Assembly: GCA_031422915.1 (NCBI GenBank)
Contig: JANPEK010000322.1
Location: forward strand, 1 to 27,710
DNA: 27,710 nucleotides
Source: JANMEX01 sp031422915
GTDB taxonomy: Bacteria > Pseudomonadota > Alphaproteobacteria > Rhizobiales > Rhizobiaceae
Direction of reading: 5' to 3'
Positions 6,445-14,785 of this stretch are shown in pieces; within the stretch, counting starts at the first letter, position 1; each line of letters opens with the position of its first letter. The notes under the pieces were generated by a model. It did not search any database and was not told the DNA's origin. It worked only from the letters and a program-made list of their open reading frames with translations. Position numbers and translations under genes: made by a program.

Positions 6445-8058
6445 TCAAGTTGCTATTTCAAATGCCGCCCGGACGAGCCGCTTGGTGTAATCGGTTTGCG
6501 GACGCTCAAGCACGTCGGCGACCGGGCCCTCTTCGACAATCTTGCCGTTTTGCATGACAATGACGCGATGGCAAAGGGCGCGCACGACTTTCAGATCGTG
6601 CGAAATGAACAGGTAGGACAGGCCCTTGTCGCGTTGGAGTTTGCGCAACAGTTCGATGATCTGCGCCTGCACCGACAAGTCGAGCGCGGACGTCGGTTCG
6701 TCAAGGAGGATGAACTCCGGCTCGAGCGCGACCGCACGGGCAATGGCGAGGCGTTGACGCTGACCGCCGGAGAACTCATGCGGGAAGCGGGCAAGGATGG
6801 TGTCCGGCAGGCCGGAGTCTCGAAGCGCCTGTTTGACTCGCTCAAGGCGCTCAGCGCGGGTCTTGCCGATGCCGTTGACGATGAGGCCCTCTTCGATGAT
6901 CTGGCGCACCGACATGCGCGGGTTGAGCGAGGAGAACGGATCCTGAAAGACGATCTGCATGCGCTGGCGGAACGGTTTCATGCCGAGACGGTCGAGCGTG
7001 TCGATGCGGTGGCCGAGGAAATCCACCTCGCCTTCTGTCAGCTTGTTCAAGCGCATCAGGGCTTGACCGAAGGTGGTTTTGCCGGAGCCGGATTCGCCGA
7101 CAAGGCCGAGCGTCTCGCCGCGCTTCAGTATCAGCGACAGGCCATCGACGGCGTGCAGATTGTAGTTTGTGCCGCGGAATGCGCCGCCTTTGCGCAGCGT
7201 GTAAGTGACGCGCACATTGCGGCCTTCGAGCACGGTTTCTTTCGACACATCCATCGCGTTGGCGTGGCCCTTTGGTTCGGAGCCAAGAAGGCGCTTTGTG
7301 TAGGGGTGCTGCGGATTGGTGAAGAGCTGCTCGGTCGGGCCACTTTCGCGCACCAGCCCGTGCTGCATTACATAGACATGGTCAGCGAACTGGCGGACGA
7401 CCGTCAGGTCATGGGTGATGAGGATCACCGCCATGCCGTTCTTTTCCTTCAGCACCTTGATGAGGTTGAGGATTTCAGCCTGAACTGTCACATCGAGCGC
7501 GGTGGTCGGCTCATCGGCGATCAGCACATCTGGCTTGTTTGCCAATGCCATGGCGATCATCACGCGCTGGCGCTGGCCGCCGGAAAGCTGGTGTGGATAT
7601 TGGCGGACTCTGGCTTCCGGGTCGGGAATCTGGACTTCTTTCAAGAGATCAACTGCGCGCTTGAAGGCGTCGGCCTTCGAGATTTTCTGGTGGATGCGCA
7701 GAATTTCGGCGAGCTGTTTGCCGATTGTGTAGACCGGGTTGAGCGAGCTCATCGGCTCCTGGAAAATCATCGTCAGCCGGTTGCCGCGCAGGCCGCGCAT
7801 TTCCTTGTCAGACAGGCGGGCCATGTTCTTGCCGCCATATAGGATTTCCGTGTTGTCCGAGACACTGGCGCGCTTGGACAGGAGCTTCATGATGGCGCGG
7901 GCGGTAACGGATTTGCCCGAGCCGGATTCCCCGACCAGCGCTATGGTCTGCCCCTTGTGCAGCGTGAACGAAACGTCCTTGACCGCTTCGACTTGGCCGC
8001 CGTCGACTTTAAATGAAACGCCGATATTTTTGGCTTCAATGGCAATTTGCTGGTTCAT
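6445..8058 (-). CDS. ABC transporter ATP-binding protein, fused double nucleotide-binding domain (peptide/Opp type)
   Basis: A 537-aa membrane-associated ATPase with two complete ABC domains, a fused DppD/DppF (OppD/OppF) arrangement. Domain 1 has Walker A GESGSGKS (43-50), signature LSGGQRQR (158-165) and Walker B VLIADEP. Domain 2 has Walker A GESGSGKT (321-328), signature FSGGQRQR (429-436) and Walker B FILLDEPTSALD. HPYTKRLL (251-258) and DYTKRLV (523-529) are the characteristic C-terminal motifs of oligopeptide-type domains. Both sites look intact. The ATG at 8058 is chosen because homology begins at MNQQIAIEAKN; upstream in-frame sequence overlaps the permease gene and reads as non-homologous. 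It follows the permease stop by 7 bases and drives import by the two permeases. Confidence 0.92.
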   Translation of the reverse strand: MNQQIAIEAKNIGVSFKVDGGQVEAVKDVSFTLHKGQTIALVGESGSGKSVTARAIMKLLSKRASVSDNTEILYGGKNMARLSDKEMRGLRGNRLTMIFQEPMSSLNPVYTIGKQLAEILRIHQKISKADAFKRAVDLLKEVQIPDPEARVRQYPHQLSGGQRQRVMIAMALANKPDVLIADEPTTALDVTVQAEILNLIKVLKEKNGMAVILITHDLTVVRQFADHVYVMQHGLVRESGPTEQLFTNPQHPYTKRLLGSEPKGHANAMDVSKETVLEGRNVRVTYTLRKGGAFRGTNYNLHAVDGLSLILKRGETLGLVGESGSGKTTFGQALMRLNKLTEGEVDFLGHRIDTLDRLGMKPFRQRMQIVFQDPFSSLNPRMSVRQIIEEGLIVNGIGKTRAERLERVKQALRDSGLPDTILARFPHEFSGGQRQRLAIARAVALEPEFILLDEPTSALDLSVQAQIIELLRKLQRDKGLSYLFISHDLKVVRALCHRVIVMQNGKIVEEGPVADVLERPQTDYTKRLVRAAFEIAT

Positions 8059-8065
8059 ATCGGCC

Positions 8066-9187
8066 TCAATACGGGTCAATGGCGTCGCGCAGGCCATCGC
8101 CCAGCGCATTGAACGCGAAGACGGCAAGCAGGACAAAGCCAACAGGGGAGAGAATCCACGGGTACGAGCCAATGACCGAGAAAGTGCCGGCATCCTGCAG
8201 CATGAGGCCCCACGAGATCAGCGGTGGTTTGACGGCAAAACCGAGGTAGCCGAGGAAGGATTCCAAGAGGATGATAGTGGGAATGCCGAGCGTGATTGAC
8301 ACGATCACATGCGACATGACGTTTGGAAGGATGTGGCGAGTGATGATGCGGTTGTCTGATGCGCCGACGGCCATCGCCGCGCGGACATAATCCACGCGTG
8401 CCATCGACATGGTCTTGGCGCGGACCTCGCGCGACAGCTGCGCCCAGCCAAGGCCGACGATGACCGCGATGACGAAGGAGAGGAAAATGTAGGATGGCGC
8501 AGTGACTGGAATGAGCGTAGTCAGAGCCAGATACAGCGGCAATTGAGGGAAGGCGAGTATGATTTCGACAAACCTCTGGAACCACAGGTCGAATTTGCCA
8601 CCGAGATAGCCGGACATGATGCCGGTGAGTGTTCCGATGACAGTGATGAGTGCGATAGATACCAACGCGATCATCAGCGAGATGCGCGAGCCCACGATGC
8701 CGCGCGAGAGAATATCGCGGCCGAGCTTGTCGGTGCCGAGGAGGTGCAGCGGCGTGCCGTCCGAGACGCCGATAAAGTGGCGGTTTGTCGGGATCAGGCC
8801 GAGGAACTTATACTCCCAGCCTTTGGCGAAAAGGGCCAGCGGGCGGGGATTATCCATATCCGGTCCCATGAGCGGCTGGAAGGTGATCGGGTCGAGTTCC
8901 GCGCCTTCCGTCACCGGATAAGCAACCGGCCAGAGTGTGAATCCATCTTTGCTGAAGAAGGATATTTTGTCCGGCGGGGCAAACGAGGTTGTGGCTGCGT
9001 TCGGGTTCATGGGCGAAAAGAAGTTGGCAAACAGGGCGAAGACCAGCAGCAAGGTCACAAGTACCAACCCAACCATGCCGGGAATGGATTTGCGCAAACG
9101 CCGCCAGACGAGTGCGCCATAGGTTTGCGATGTTGTTGAAACGGTGGAGATGCGGGCGTCATCCGCCTCGCCTTCATGTGTGCTCAT
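8066..9187 (-). CDS. ABC transporter permease, DppC/OppC family
   Basis: A 373-aa inner-membrane permease. A cytoplasmic N-terminus precedes the first membrane segment (GMVGLVLVTLLLVFALFANF). A long periplasmic insertion follows (about 60-150, with GPDMDNPRPLALF), then LLGTDKLGRDILSRGIVGSR, typical of the OppC class. Several hydrophobic segments follow, with the cytoplasmic EAA-type loop RAAMAVGASDNRIITRHILP that contacts the ATPase. The ATG at 9187 overlaps the stop of the upstream permease gene by 4 bases (ATGA). Its length is above the usual 280-310 aa mainly because of the periplasmic insertion, a feature also seen in YejE-type permeases. Confidence 0.9.
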   Translation of the reverse strand: MSTHEGEADDARISTVSTTSQTYGALVWRRLRKSIPGMVGLVLVTLLLVFALFANFFSPMNPNAATTSFAPPDKISFFSKDGFTLWPVAYPVTEGAELDPITFQPLMGPDMDNPRPLALFAKGWEYKFLGLIPTNRHFIGVSDGTPLHLLGTDKLGRDILSRGIVGSRISLMIALVSIALITVIGTLTGIMSGYLGGKFDLWFQRFVEIILAFPQLPLYLALTTLIPVTAPSYIFLSFVIAVIVGLGWAQLSREVRAKTMSMARVDYVRAAMAVGASDNRIITRHILPNVMSHVIVSITLGIPTIILLESFLGYLGFAVKPPLISWGLMLQDAGTFSVIGSYPWILSPVGFVLLAVFAFNALGDGLRDAIDPY

Positions 9188-10212
9188 TCGTCAGCTCCCA
9201 CACGAATGCGCGGATCGAGAAGCGCCAGCAGCAGGTCGGCGATGATGTTGCCGATGATCAGCGTGACGCCAAGGACCAAGAGGATTGTTGCAGTGACGTA
9301 GACATCGCCGATGCTCATCGAGCCGACGATGGCGGGGCCGATGGTGGCGAGGCCGAAAACGATGGCGACCTCGACTTCGCCGGTCAGCATGTAGGGCAAC
9401 ACTACGCCTTGGCGGGCGATCAGCGGATGCAGCGCGTTTGGCACCGCATGGCGCATGATGACGCTGGATTCCGACAGACCTTTTGCGCGGGCGGTCTCGA
9501 CGTATTGGGCGTTCAGCGTGTCCAGCAGATTGGCCCGCATGACGCGCATGTTGTAGGCAAGGCCGCCGATTGTGGCGACGGCAATGACCGGCCAGATATG
9601 CTGCAAAAGGTTCCAGAACTTCGCCCAGTTGAAATCAAACCAGCCGAGCCAATAGACTTGGCCGCCGAATTTGGAGGAGTAGAACGAGCCGATTTCCTGG
9701 ACGTTGAGCTTGTAGGCAAGGGTGTAGAGAATGATCAGTGCCAGAAGGAAGCGGGGCACGGTCATGCCGAGGAAGCTGATGAAAGACAGAAGCGTGTCCA
9801 CCCACGTGTATTGCTTGACGGCAGCAAGAACACCGAAGCCGATGCCGATGAGTGTTGCCAGAAAATGGCAGGTAAGAGCGATGGCGATTGTGACTGGCAG
9901 GCGCTGCGCCACCACGTCCCAGACAGGCTTGTTGTAGAAATAGGATTGGCCGAAATCGCCGCGTGAGACAATACCCCAGATCCAGCTTCCGTACTGCACG
10001 ATCATCGGGTCATTGAGCCCGTTCTTCTCGCGGTATTCTTCGGCGGCGCGGTTGGCGGCTTCGGCTGTGGCGTTGCCCTGCACCATCATGTTGGTGCGGA
10101 TGAAATCGCCGTAGTCGCCGGGTGGTGCCTGTATGATGATGAACGTGATGATGCTCATCACCAGAAGCACGGGCACGGCCTGAGCGATGCGAACCAACAG
10201 GAAGCGCAGCAT
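9184..10212 (-). CDS. ABC transporter permease, DppB/OppB family
   Basis: A 342-aa inner-membrane permease that begins with the typical MLRFLLVRIAQAVPVLLVMS first helix. RLPVTIAIALTCHFLATLIG is the usual start of the transmembrane domain, and ETARAKGLSESSVIMRHAVP is the ATPase-contacting EAA loop. The C-terminus EVAIVFGLATIGPAIVGSMSIGD corresponds to the conserved OppB ending. The ATG at 10212 was preferred over an in-frame upstream start at 10257 because the family begins at MLRFLL and the upstream stretch lies in a stem-loop region. It pairs with the following OppC-like permease. Confidence 0.9.
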   Translation of the reverse strand: MLRFLLVRIAQAVPVLLVMSIITFIIIQAPPGDYGDFIRTNMMVQGNATAEAANRAAEEYREKNGLNDPMIVQYGSWIWGIVSRGDFGQSYFYNKPVWDVVAQRLPVTIAIALTCHFLATLIGIGFGVLAAVKQYTWVDTLLSFISFLGMTVPRFLLALIILYTLAYKLNVQEIGSFYSSKFGGQVYWLGWFDFNWAKFWNLLQHIWPVIAVATIGGLAYNMRVMRANLLDTLNAQYVETARAKGLSESSVIMRHAVPNALHPLIARQGVVLPYMLTGEVEVAIVFGLATIGPAIVGSMSIGDVYVTATILLVLGVTLIIGNIIADLLLALLDPRIRVGADE

Positions 10213-10257
10213 GGGCTTTATCCTTGACAGAAGTTCGGGCAGAAACTGCCGTGGCAC

Positions 10258-10284
10258 GGGCGGGGCGAATGGTCTGCCCCGCCC
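10258..10284 (-). other. Intercistronic GC-rich stem-loop between binding protein and permease genes
   Basis: GGGCGGGGC (10258-10266) pairs perfectly with GCCCCGCCC (10276-10284) around a 9-base loop. It lies 21 bases after the binding-protein stop and 45 bases before the permease start in transcription direction. No T-run follows on the minus strand, so a full terminator is unlikely. In binding-protein transporter operons such structures often protect the 3' end of the upstream message, giving more binding protein than permease. That role is inferred here. Confidence 0.7.
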
Positions 10285-10305
10285 TCTGGTTTCGGGAGGA
10301 AACCG

Positions 10306-12381
10306 TCAGTTGGCCGCAATGGGGCCTTTGTCGCCCAATTTGCCCGGCAGCGTCTTTGGATGCAGCTCGGCTCCGAGTTGCTTCTCAGCGGCAACCCAGA
10401 CGCGCTCGCGGATGATGTTGTCCTCAGCCCAGTTGTACATGTAGATCGGTGCGCCGGCCGGGATGTTGGAGAAGCGCTTGTTGATGATCAGCGCTCCGGG
10501 ATAGGCCGTGAGACCGATACCGAACAGGTTTTCGGTGTACAGTTTCTGGTAGGCTTTCATCAGCGTCACACGCTCGGCAGGTTCGCGGCTCGAGATGAAG
10601 GCGTTGACGGTTTTCACCATCTCGTCCTCAAACGGCAGCAAGTCCAGTTGTCCGCCGGTGTTGGCGCGGTGCTGTATGGTTGTGCTCGGGCCGACCGGGG
10701 CAAGCCGGTCAGTGCTCTGCACCGCAGTGATCAGGTCGGTCTGATTGCGGTAAATTACCCAATCGAACTTGCCGGATTCACGGGCATTGTCGAAGTCCTT
10801 GCCGGTGAGCGCGTTCAATGTGACCTTCACACCTACATCGCCCATCATGGCAACCACGCCTTCGGCGAGGTTCTTGTCGGTTGAATAGTCCGACTGGGTC
10901 AGAAGCGTGACATTCAAATCTTCGCCGCTTGCAGCATTGACGAAGCCGTTGCCATCCGTGTCTTTCAGCCCGGCTGCAGCAAGCGCTTCCTTGGCGCTGT
11001 CTGCCGAGAACGGGTAGAACACGGTAGAAGCTGCGTCATAGAACGCTGTTCCGGCGTAGAGTCCGCCCGGATAGGGCGTGGTGAACGGGCCTTTGACCAG
11101 GCTTTCACCCAGCCGCTGCCGGTCAAGCGCATAGGTTATCGCCTTGCGGAAATCTGCATTGCGATTGAGCTCGCGCACCGCTTGGCCGCGGGCATCGGGT
11201 TCACCCCAACCGTTGCCGGAGAAGTTTGGCAAGAGTGAATAACCGATGGTGCGAGGGCCAAAGGCAAGACGTGCCGGGCTTGCAGGATCGGCGGCTTTTT
11301 TCAGGCTTTCGACGTAGTTTTCTGCCTGCTCCAGGTTCGAGAAGTCGCCGCTGCCGGAAACGGCTTGAACATCGCGGTCCGCCCAAGTTGACAGGCGATA
11401 CTGCATTTCGTCGAGATACGGCAATTGCTGGCCGGTTTCGTCAACCTTCCAATAATAGGGATTGCGGCGAAGCACGACGATGTCATCGGGGCGATGCTCG
11501 ACGACAGCCCATGCGCCCATGACCGGGAAGTTCATCATGTCGGCGGGAAAGGCTTTCTGGAAAGCATCATAGCTTGCGCCGCCGTACTTTGGATGTTGCG
11601 GCTTGAGAACATGCGAGGGGCCCGGGCAAAAGTTGCCATAAGCCATTTGGTAGAGAACCGACTCGGGGAATGCCGACGTGAAGGTCATCTTGAACGTATT
11701 GGCATCGATCACTTCGAGTGTGGTACCTTTGCCATAGGTTTCCTGTGCGGCACCCATAAGCGGGGTGACTTCAGGGTCCATGATGACATCGTTCCAATAG
11801 AAGGCGATGTCTTCGGTATCGAACGGATCGCCGTCGGACCATTTCGCGCCTTCGACCAAATTGATGGTCAATGACATGCCGTCTGCCGACCATTCCCACG
11901 ACTTGGCAAGGTTCGGCATCGGTTGTAAATCAGTCGAATTGATCTGGAACAGCGGGCCGGTGCGGGTGAGACATTCGACCAGACCGATATCAATACCGCC
12001 CCAGCCGTAGGACTGGCCAGCCCAGAAGTTCCAGCCTTCCGGACGCCCGCCAATTACATGGCGCATCACGTCTCCGTAGACGCCCGGGCCATCCGGCATG
12101 TTGGCAGTCTTGTAGACCATTGGCTCTTTCGGCAGGCGTTCGGCCAACGGCGGCAACTTGCCGGCCTTTTCAAACTCGGCCACCCAAGCAGGTTCGGAGT
12201 AGGCGGGCAAAGCCTTGTACTCAGCGACATCTGCGCGATTGACGTAGGTTGGCTCGCCTTGTGCATCAAATTTGGGGGCTTCCGGTGGCGCGGTCGGCGC
12301 CATCATTTCGGCTTTTACAGCCGCGACAGAAACGCCCAGCATAAGCGCCGCAACGGCGGCGCGCCGGATAGACATGTTCAT
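10306..12381 (-). CDS. agpA: Periplasmic solute-binding protein, family 5 (AgpA-like, alpha-galactoside/oligosaccharide)
   Basis: A 691-aa exported binding protein, larger than the usual 500-550 aa family-5 proteins. The N-terminus is a signal peptide: MNMSIRR, a hydrophobic core AAVAALMLGVSVAA, and probable cleavage after VKA. The body shows family-5 features such as LAKSWEWSADGMSLTINLVEGAKWSDG, a block in which the ligand-binding region begins with DPFDTEDIAFYW, and RKAITYALDRQRLGESLVKG. The ATG at 12381 has a strong GGAGG 5 bases upstream; a second ATG two codons later is possible. The gene name is suggested by analogy to the Sinorhizobium alpha-galactoside transporter, whose binding protein also belongs to the oligopeptide family. 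Supporting context is the adjacent MelA-like enzyme and MelR-like regulator. Substrate assignment is inferred; a peptide or other glycoside is possible. Confidence 0.85.
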   Translation of the reverse strand: MNMSIRRAAVAALMLGVSVAAVKAEMMAPTAPPEAPKFDAQGEPTYVNRADVAEYKALPAYSEPAWVAEFEKAGKLPPLAERLPKEPMVYKTANMPDGPGVYGDVMRHVIGGRPEGWNFWAGQSYGWGGIDIGLVECLTRTGPLFQINSTDLQPMPNLAKSWEWSADGMSLTINLVEGAKWSDGDPFDTEDIAFYWNDVIMDPEVTPLMGAAQETYGKGTTLEVIDANTFKMTFTSAFPESVLYQMAYGNFCPGPSHVLKPQHPKYGGASYDAFQKAFPADMMNFPVMGAWAVVEHRPDDIVVLRRNPYYWKVDETGQQLPYLDEMQYRLSTWADRDVQAVSGSGDFSNLEQAENYVESLKKAADPASPARLAFGPRTIGYSLLPNFSGNGWGEPDARGQAVRELNRNADFRKAITYALDRQRLGESLVKGPFTTPYPGGLYAGTAFYDAASTVFYPFSADSAKEALAAAGLKDTDGNGFVNAASGEDLNVTLLTQSDYSTDKNLAEGVVAMMGDVGVKVTLNALTGKDFDNARESGKFDWVIYRNQTDLITAVQSTDRLAPVGPSTTIQHRANTGGQLDLLPFEDEMVKTVNAFISSREPAERVTLMKAYQKLYTENLFGIGLTAYPGALIINKRFSNIPAGAPIYMYNWAEDNIIRERVWVAAEKQLGAELHPKTLPGKLGDKGPIAAN

Positions 12382-12552
12382 GGTTCCTCCCATGGCCGTT
12401 GCCGGCCTAAACAACTTTAACTCTTCTCCCACACCGCGCCGACGGCAAAAACCCCGCAGGTTCGGGCACCTCACCATTGCGGTGGACACCCTTTGCGGCA
12501 ATACTGATTTGTCAGATTGTTTTCCGGGAATTTAAGATTTGAGGATTTGCGT
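12382..12552. promoter_or_regulatory. Divergent control region between the sugar operon and its AraC-type regulator
   Basis: This 171-bp region separates the minus-strand operon from the plus-strand regulator and must hold both promoters. Visible candidates for regulator contact are a direct repeat TTGCGG at 12477-12482 and 12493-12498 (16 bases apart, about the spacing of AraC-family half-sites), and the short palindrome CTGATTTGTCAG at 12504-12515. I could not assign -35/-10 boxes with confidence. The operator role is inferred. Confidence 0.45.
12394..12407 (-). promoter_or_regulatory. GNRA-loop hairpin in the 5' leader of the binding-protein mRNA
   Basis: On the minus strand GGCCG-GCAA-CGGCC forms a 5-bp GC stem closed by a GCAA tetraloop of the GNRA type. 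It ends a few bases before the GGGAGGAA ribosome binding site of the binding-protein gene. It could stabilise the leader or modulate ribosome access. The function is inferred. Confidence 0.4.
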
Positions 12553-13467
12553 TTGAAAGAGTTTGCTGTTCAGCGGGACACTGTGCCGGTGCCAAGCCAC
12601 GAGCGTCACTTCTATGCGGCGAACCGTGCGTTCGGGCGGTTTGGTATCCGGATTTTCGAACCCGTGATCATGCCGCAACCGCACTGGCATGGCCATATCG
12701 AAGCGAACTTCGCGCTCAACATGTCCATGGAATATAATGTTGACGGTCAGACAATACTCATACCCGCCAACAGGCTGGTGATCTTTTGGGCAGGCATTCC
12801 GCACCAGCTGACTGTTGTGGACAGGATCGGCGAGGGGCCGCACAGGCTTTGCAATATCTATCTGCCGCTCGACGGATTTTTGATGATGCATCATATCACC
12901 AAACTCCAGATGGATCTGTTTGGTGGAGGAATGATTGCGTTGCCGGAAAGCCTTTGTTCCGCTGAACAAGTGCAGCGCTGGTATGATGATTACCGCAGCA
13001 ATGATTTTGAGAGGGCTGAGCTTGTCAAGATGGAACTGAACGCGCTGTTCCGGCGCGCGGCCGCCGGTCCGTTGAGCTATCTTCGCGCGCCTGAGCATGA
13101 AATTGCGGGCAGCCGGACGCTCAGCTCCGTTCACATCCGCCATGTGATTGCCATGGTGCGGTTTGTGCTGGAAAACCTCGAAAAGCCGCTGCGCAACGCC
13201 GACATTGCCAAGGTTACCGGGCTACACGAGAATTACTGTCTGTCGATCTTCACCCGCATCATGCGCGTGCCGCTCAAACAATTTGTCATCCGGTTGCGGC
13301 TGATGCGGGCGAGGGCATTGCTGGTGGAAAGTTCGCTGGCTATATCTTCGGTTGCCGAGGCTTCGGGGTTTTCGTCGATCAGCCAGTTCTACGCGCAGTT
13401 CAAGCAAGGCTATGGCATCGCACCCGCTGCGGTAAGAGCGCAATATCTGCGCATGGAACTGCGGTAG
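12553..13467 (+). CDS. AraC-family transcriptional regulator, MelR-like
   Basis: A 304-aa regulator, close to the length of E. coli MelR (302 aa). The N-terminal sensor domain carries IMPQPHWHGHIEAN and FWAGIPHQLT, closely resembling MelR IMPTSHWHGQVEVN and FWACTPHQLT. The C-terminal half has two helix-turn-helix motifs: LRNADIAKVTGLHENYCLSI and ISSVAEASGFSSISQFYAQF. I choose the TTG at 12553 because GAGG lies 8 bases upstream; the earlier TTG at 12517 has no ribosome binding site. It is transcribed divergently from the sugar operon, so it is probably that operon's activator responding to a galactoside-like ligand. The closeness to MelR supports an alpha-galactoside role for the locus. Confidence 0.85.
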   Translation: MKEFAVQRDTVPVPSHERHFYAANRAFGRFGIRIFEPVIMPQPHWHGHIEANFALNMSMEYNVDGQTILIPANRLVIFWAGIPHQLTVVDRIGEGPHRLCNIYLPLDGFLMMHHITKLQMDLFGGGMIALPESLCSAEQVQRWYDDYRSNDFERAELVKMELNALFRRAAAGPLSYLRAPEHEIAGSRTLSSVHIRHVIAMVRFVLENLEKPLRNADIAKVTGLHENYCLSIFTRIMRVPLKQFVIRLRLMRARALLVESSLAISSVAEASGFSSISQFYAQFKQGYGIAPAAVRAQYLRMELR

Positions 13468-13487
13468 AACCTTGCAGGGTTGACCGT

Positions 13488-14519
13488 TCAACGGCCGTCG
13501 AAGCCGGTCAGCACGCCGACAGCGTTGATGCCGATTTCTTCGACGGCGTAGCCGCCTTCCATGACGAACAGCGTTGGCAGGTTGAGTTTGGCGATGCGTG
13601 CGCCGATCAGCGGGTAATGTTCGCTGCGCAGTTTGAAGCGGCTGATCGGGTCTTTCTCAAATGTATCGACGCCAAGCGAGATCACAATGACATCCGGCCT
13701 GTAAGCTGCAAGTTTGGCGCAGGCGTCTTCGAGCGTTGCAAACCAGTCTTCCCATGTGGTGCCGAAGGGCATCGGGTAATTGATGTTGAAGCCTTCACCA
13801 TTGCCGGCACCGGTCTCGTCCTTGTGGCCGAGAAAATATGGATATTCCTGCATCGGATCGGCGTGGAGATTGATGACTTGCACATCGGCACGGGCATAGA
13901 AGATTTCCTGCGTGCCGTTGCCGTGGTGATAATCGACGTCAAGAATGGTCACGCGTTTTGCGCCCTGATCCAGAAACGACTGCGCGGCAACCGATGCATT
14001 GTTGATGTAGCAGTAGCCGCCCATGAAGCCGGCACCCGCATGGTGACCGGGCGGGCGGCAGAGCGCGAAGGCGGCTGGCTGGCCTGACTTGACAAGGCCC
14101 GCGGCAGTAAGGGCAACATCATGTGATGACTTGATTGCATCCCATGTGCCGGGGACAAAACCGATGCCAGCGTCGAACGAATAATAGCCAAGCATGCCAT
14201 CTATGAATTCCGGGCACTTGTCACCGCGCAGGCCTCTTGTTGGCCAGGTGAAGGGCAGTGCGGTGCCTGTGCGGCCCTCGGCCGTCCAGCGGTCCCAGAC
14301 TGTCGGGAGAAAATCAAGATAGTCCTGACGATGCACTTTGGTGGCTGTATCCAGCGAATGTTCATCTGGCCCGATGATATCGCCTAGGCCGACGGCCTTG
14401 ACACGCTCGTGCACAAATTCGGCGCGGGATGGCTTTTCATATGCCGGGACGATCTGGCCAGCCACCAGTTCAACCTGGTTGGAATGTCCGTGGTGGCGCG
14501 GGGAGTAAACTGACTTCAT
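13488..14519 (-). CDS. aphA: Acetylpolyamine amidohydrolase (histone deacetylase superfamily)
   Basis: A zinc-dependent deacetylase of 343 aa, about the length of Mycoplana AphA (341 aa). PPGHHAG gives the His pair H159-H160. DVDYHHGNGTQ supplies zinc ligands D196 and H198, D285 in SLGVDTFEKDP is the third ligand, and Y324 in EGGYAVEE is the catalytic tyrosine. Each is offset by one from the AphA residues H158/H159, D195, H197, D284 and Y323. The expected reaction is removal of acetyl groups from acetylputrescine, acetylspermidine or similar amides in the cytoplasm. The ATG at 14519 has AGGA 9 bases upstream. It converges on the MelR-like gene with a 20-base gap, and 113 bases separate it from ccoS, so it may be transcribed alone or by read-through from cco. 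Confidence 0.88.
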   Translation of the reverse strand: MKSVYSPRHHGHSNQVELVAGQIVPAYEKPSRAEFVHERVKAVGLGDIIGPDEHSLDTATKVHRQDYLDFLPTVWDRWTAEGRTGTALPFTWPTRGLRGDKCPEFIDGMLGYYSFDAGIGFVPGTWDAIKSSHDVALTAAGLVKSGQPAAFALCRPPGHHAGAGFMGGYCYINNASVAAQSFLDQGAKRVTILDVDYHHGNGTQEIFYARADVQVINLHADPMQEYPYFLGHKDETGAGNGEGFNINYPMPFGTTWEDWFATLEDACAKLAAYRPDVIVISLGVDTFEKDPISRFKLRSEHYPLIGARIAKLNLPTLFVMEGGYAVEEIGINAVGVLTGFDGR

Positions 14520-14632
14520 GGGAATGTCCTGCGAGGTGAAACCGCCCGGAAAACATCCGGTCTCTCATGATCGCCATTTTTGCAAGGCCGTCCAGATGCG
14601 TTGCGTCTGTTGCCGAAAGATATCTGCGTTCG

Positions 14633-14785
14633 TCACTTTGGAAGGGTATCGTCGTCGTTGAGCAGCCGCTCGGAAGCACCGTCCAGATCGTCATACTGGC
14701 CGCTTTTCAACGACCAGAGGAAGGCGGCGAGGGCGATACCGCCGAGAAACAGCGCGACCGGTATCAGGACAAGCAGGTTGTTCAT
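14633..14785 (-). CDS. ccoS: cbb3-type cytochrome oxidase assembly protein CcoS
   Basis: A small gene of 50 aa. The product begins MNNLLVLIPVALFLGGIALA and continues AFLWSLKSGQYDDLDGASER, ending NDDDTLPK. It has one N-terminal membrane helix, then the family signature FLWSLKSGQYDDLDG and an acidic tail. CcoS is needed for cofactor (heme/Cu) maturation of the cbb3 oxidase in the inner membrane. The ATG at 14785 overlaps the ccoI stop by 4 bases (ATGA), so it is coupled to the copper ATPase. It is the last gene of the cco operon. Confidence 0.93.
   Translation of the reverse strand: MNNLLVLIPVALFLGGIALAAFLWSLKSGQYDDLDGASERLLNDDDTLPK

Noticed and set aside
5119..7842. Very long plus-strand open frame (907 codons) opposite melA and the ABC ATPase
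   Set aside because: It is an antisense shadow of two motif-rich minus-strand genes in a high-G+C genome. It shows no recognisable domain and starts and ends without regard to gene boundaries.
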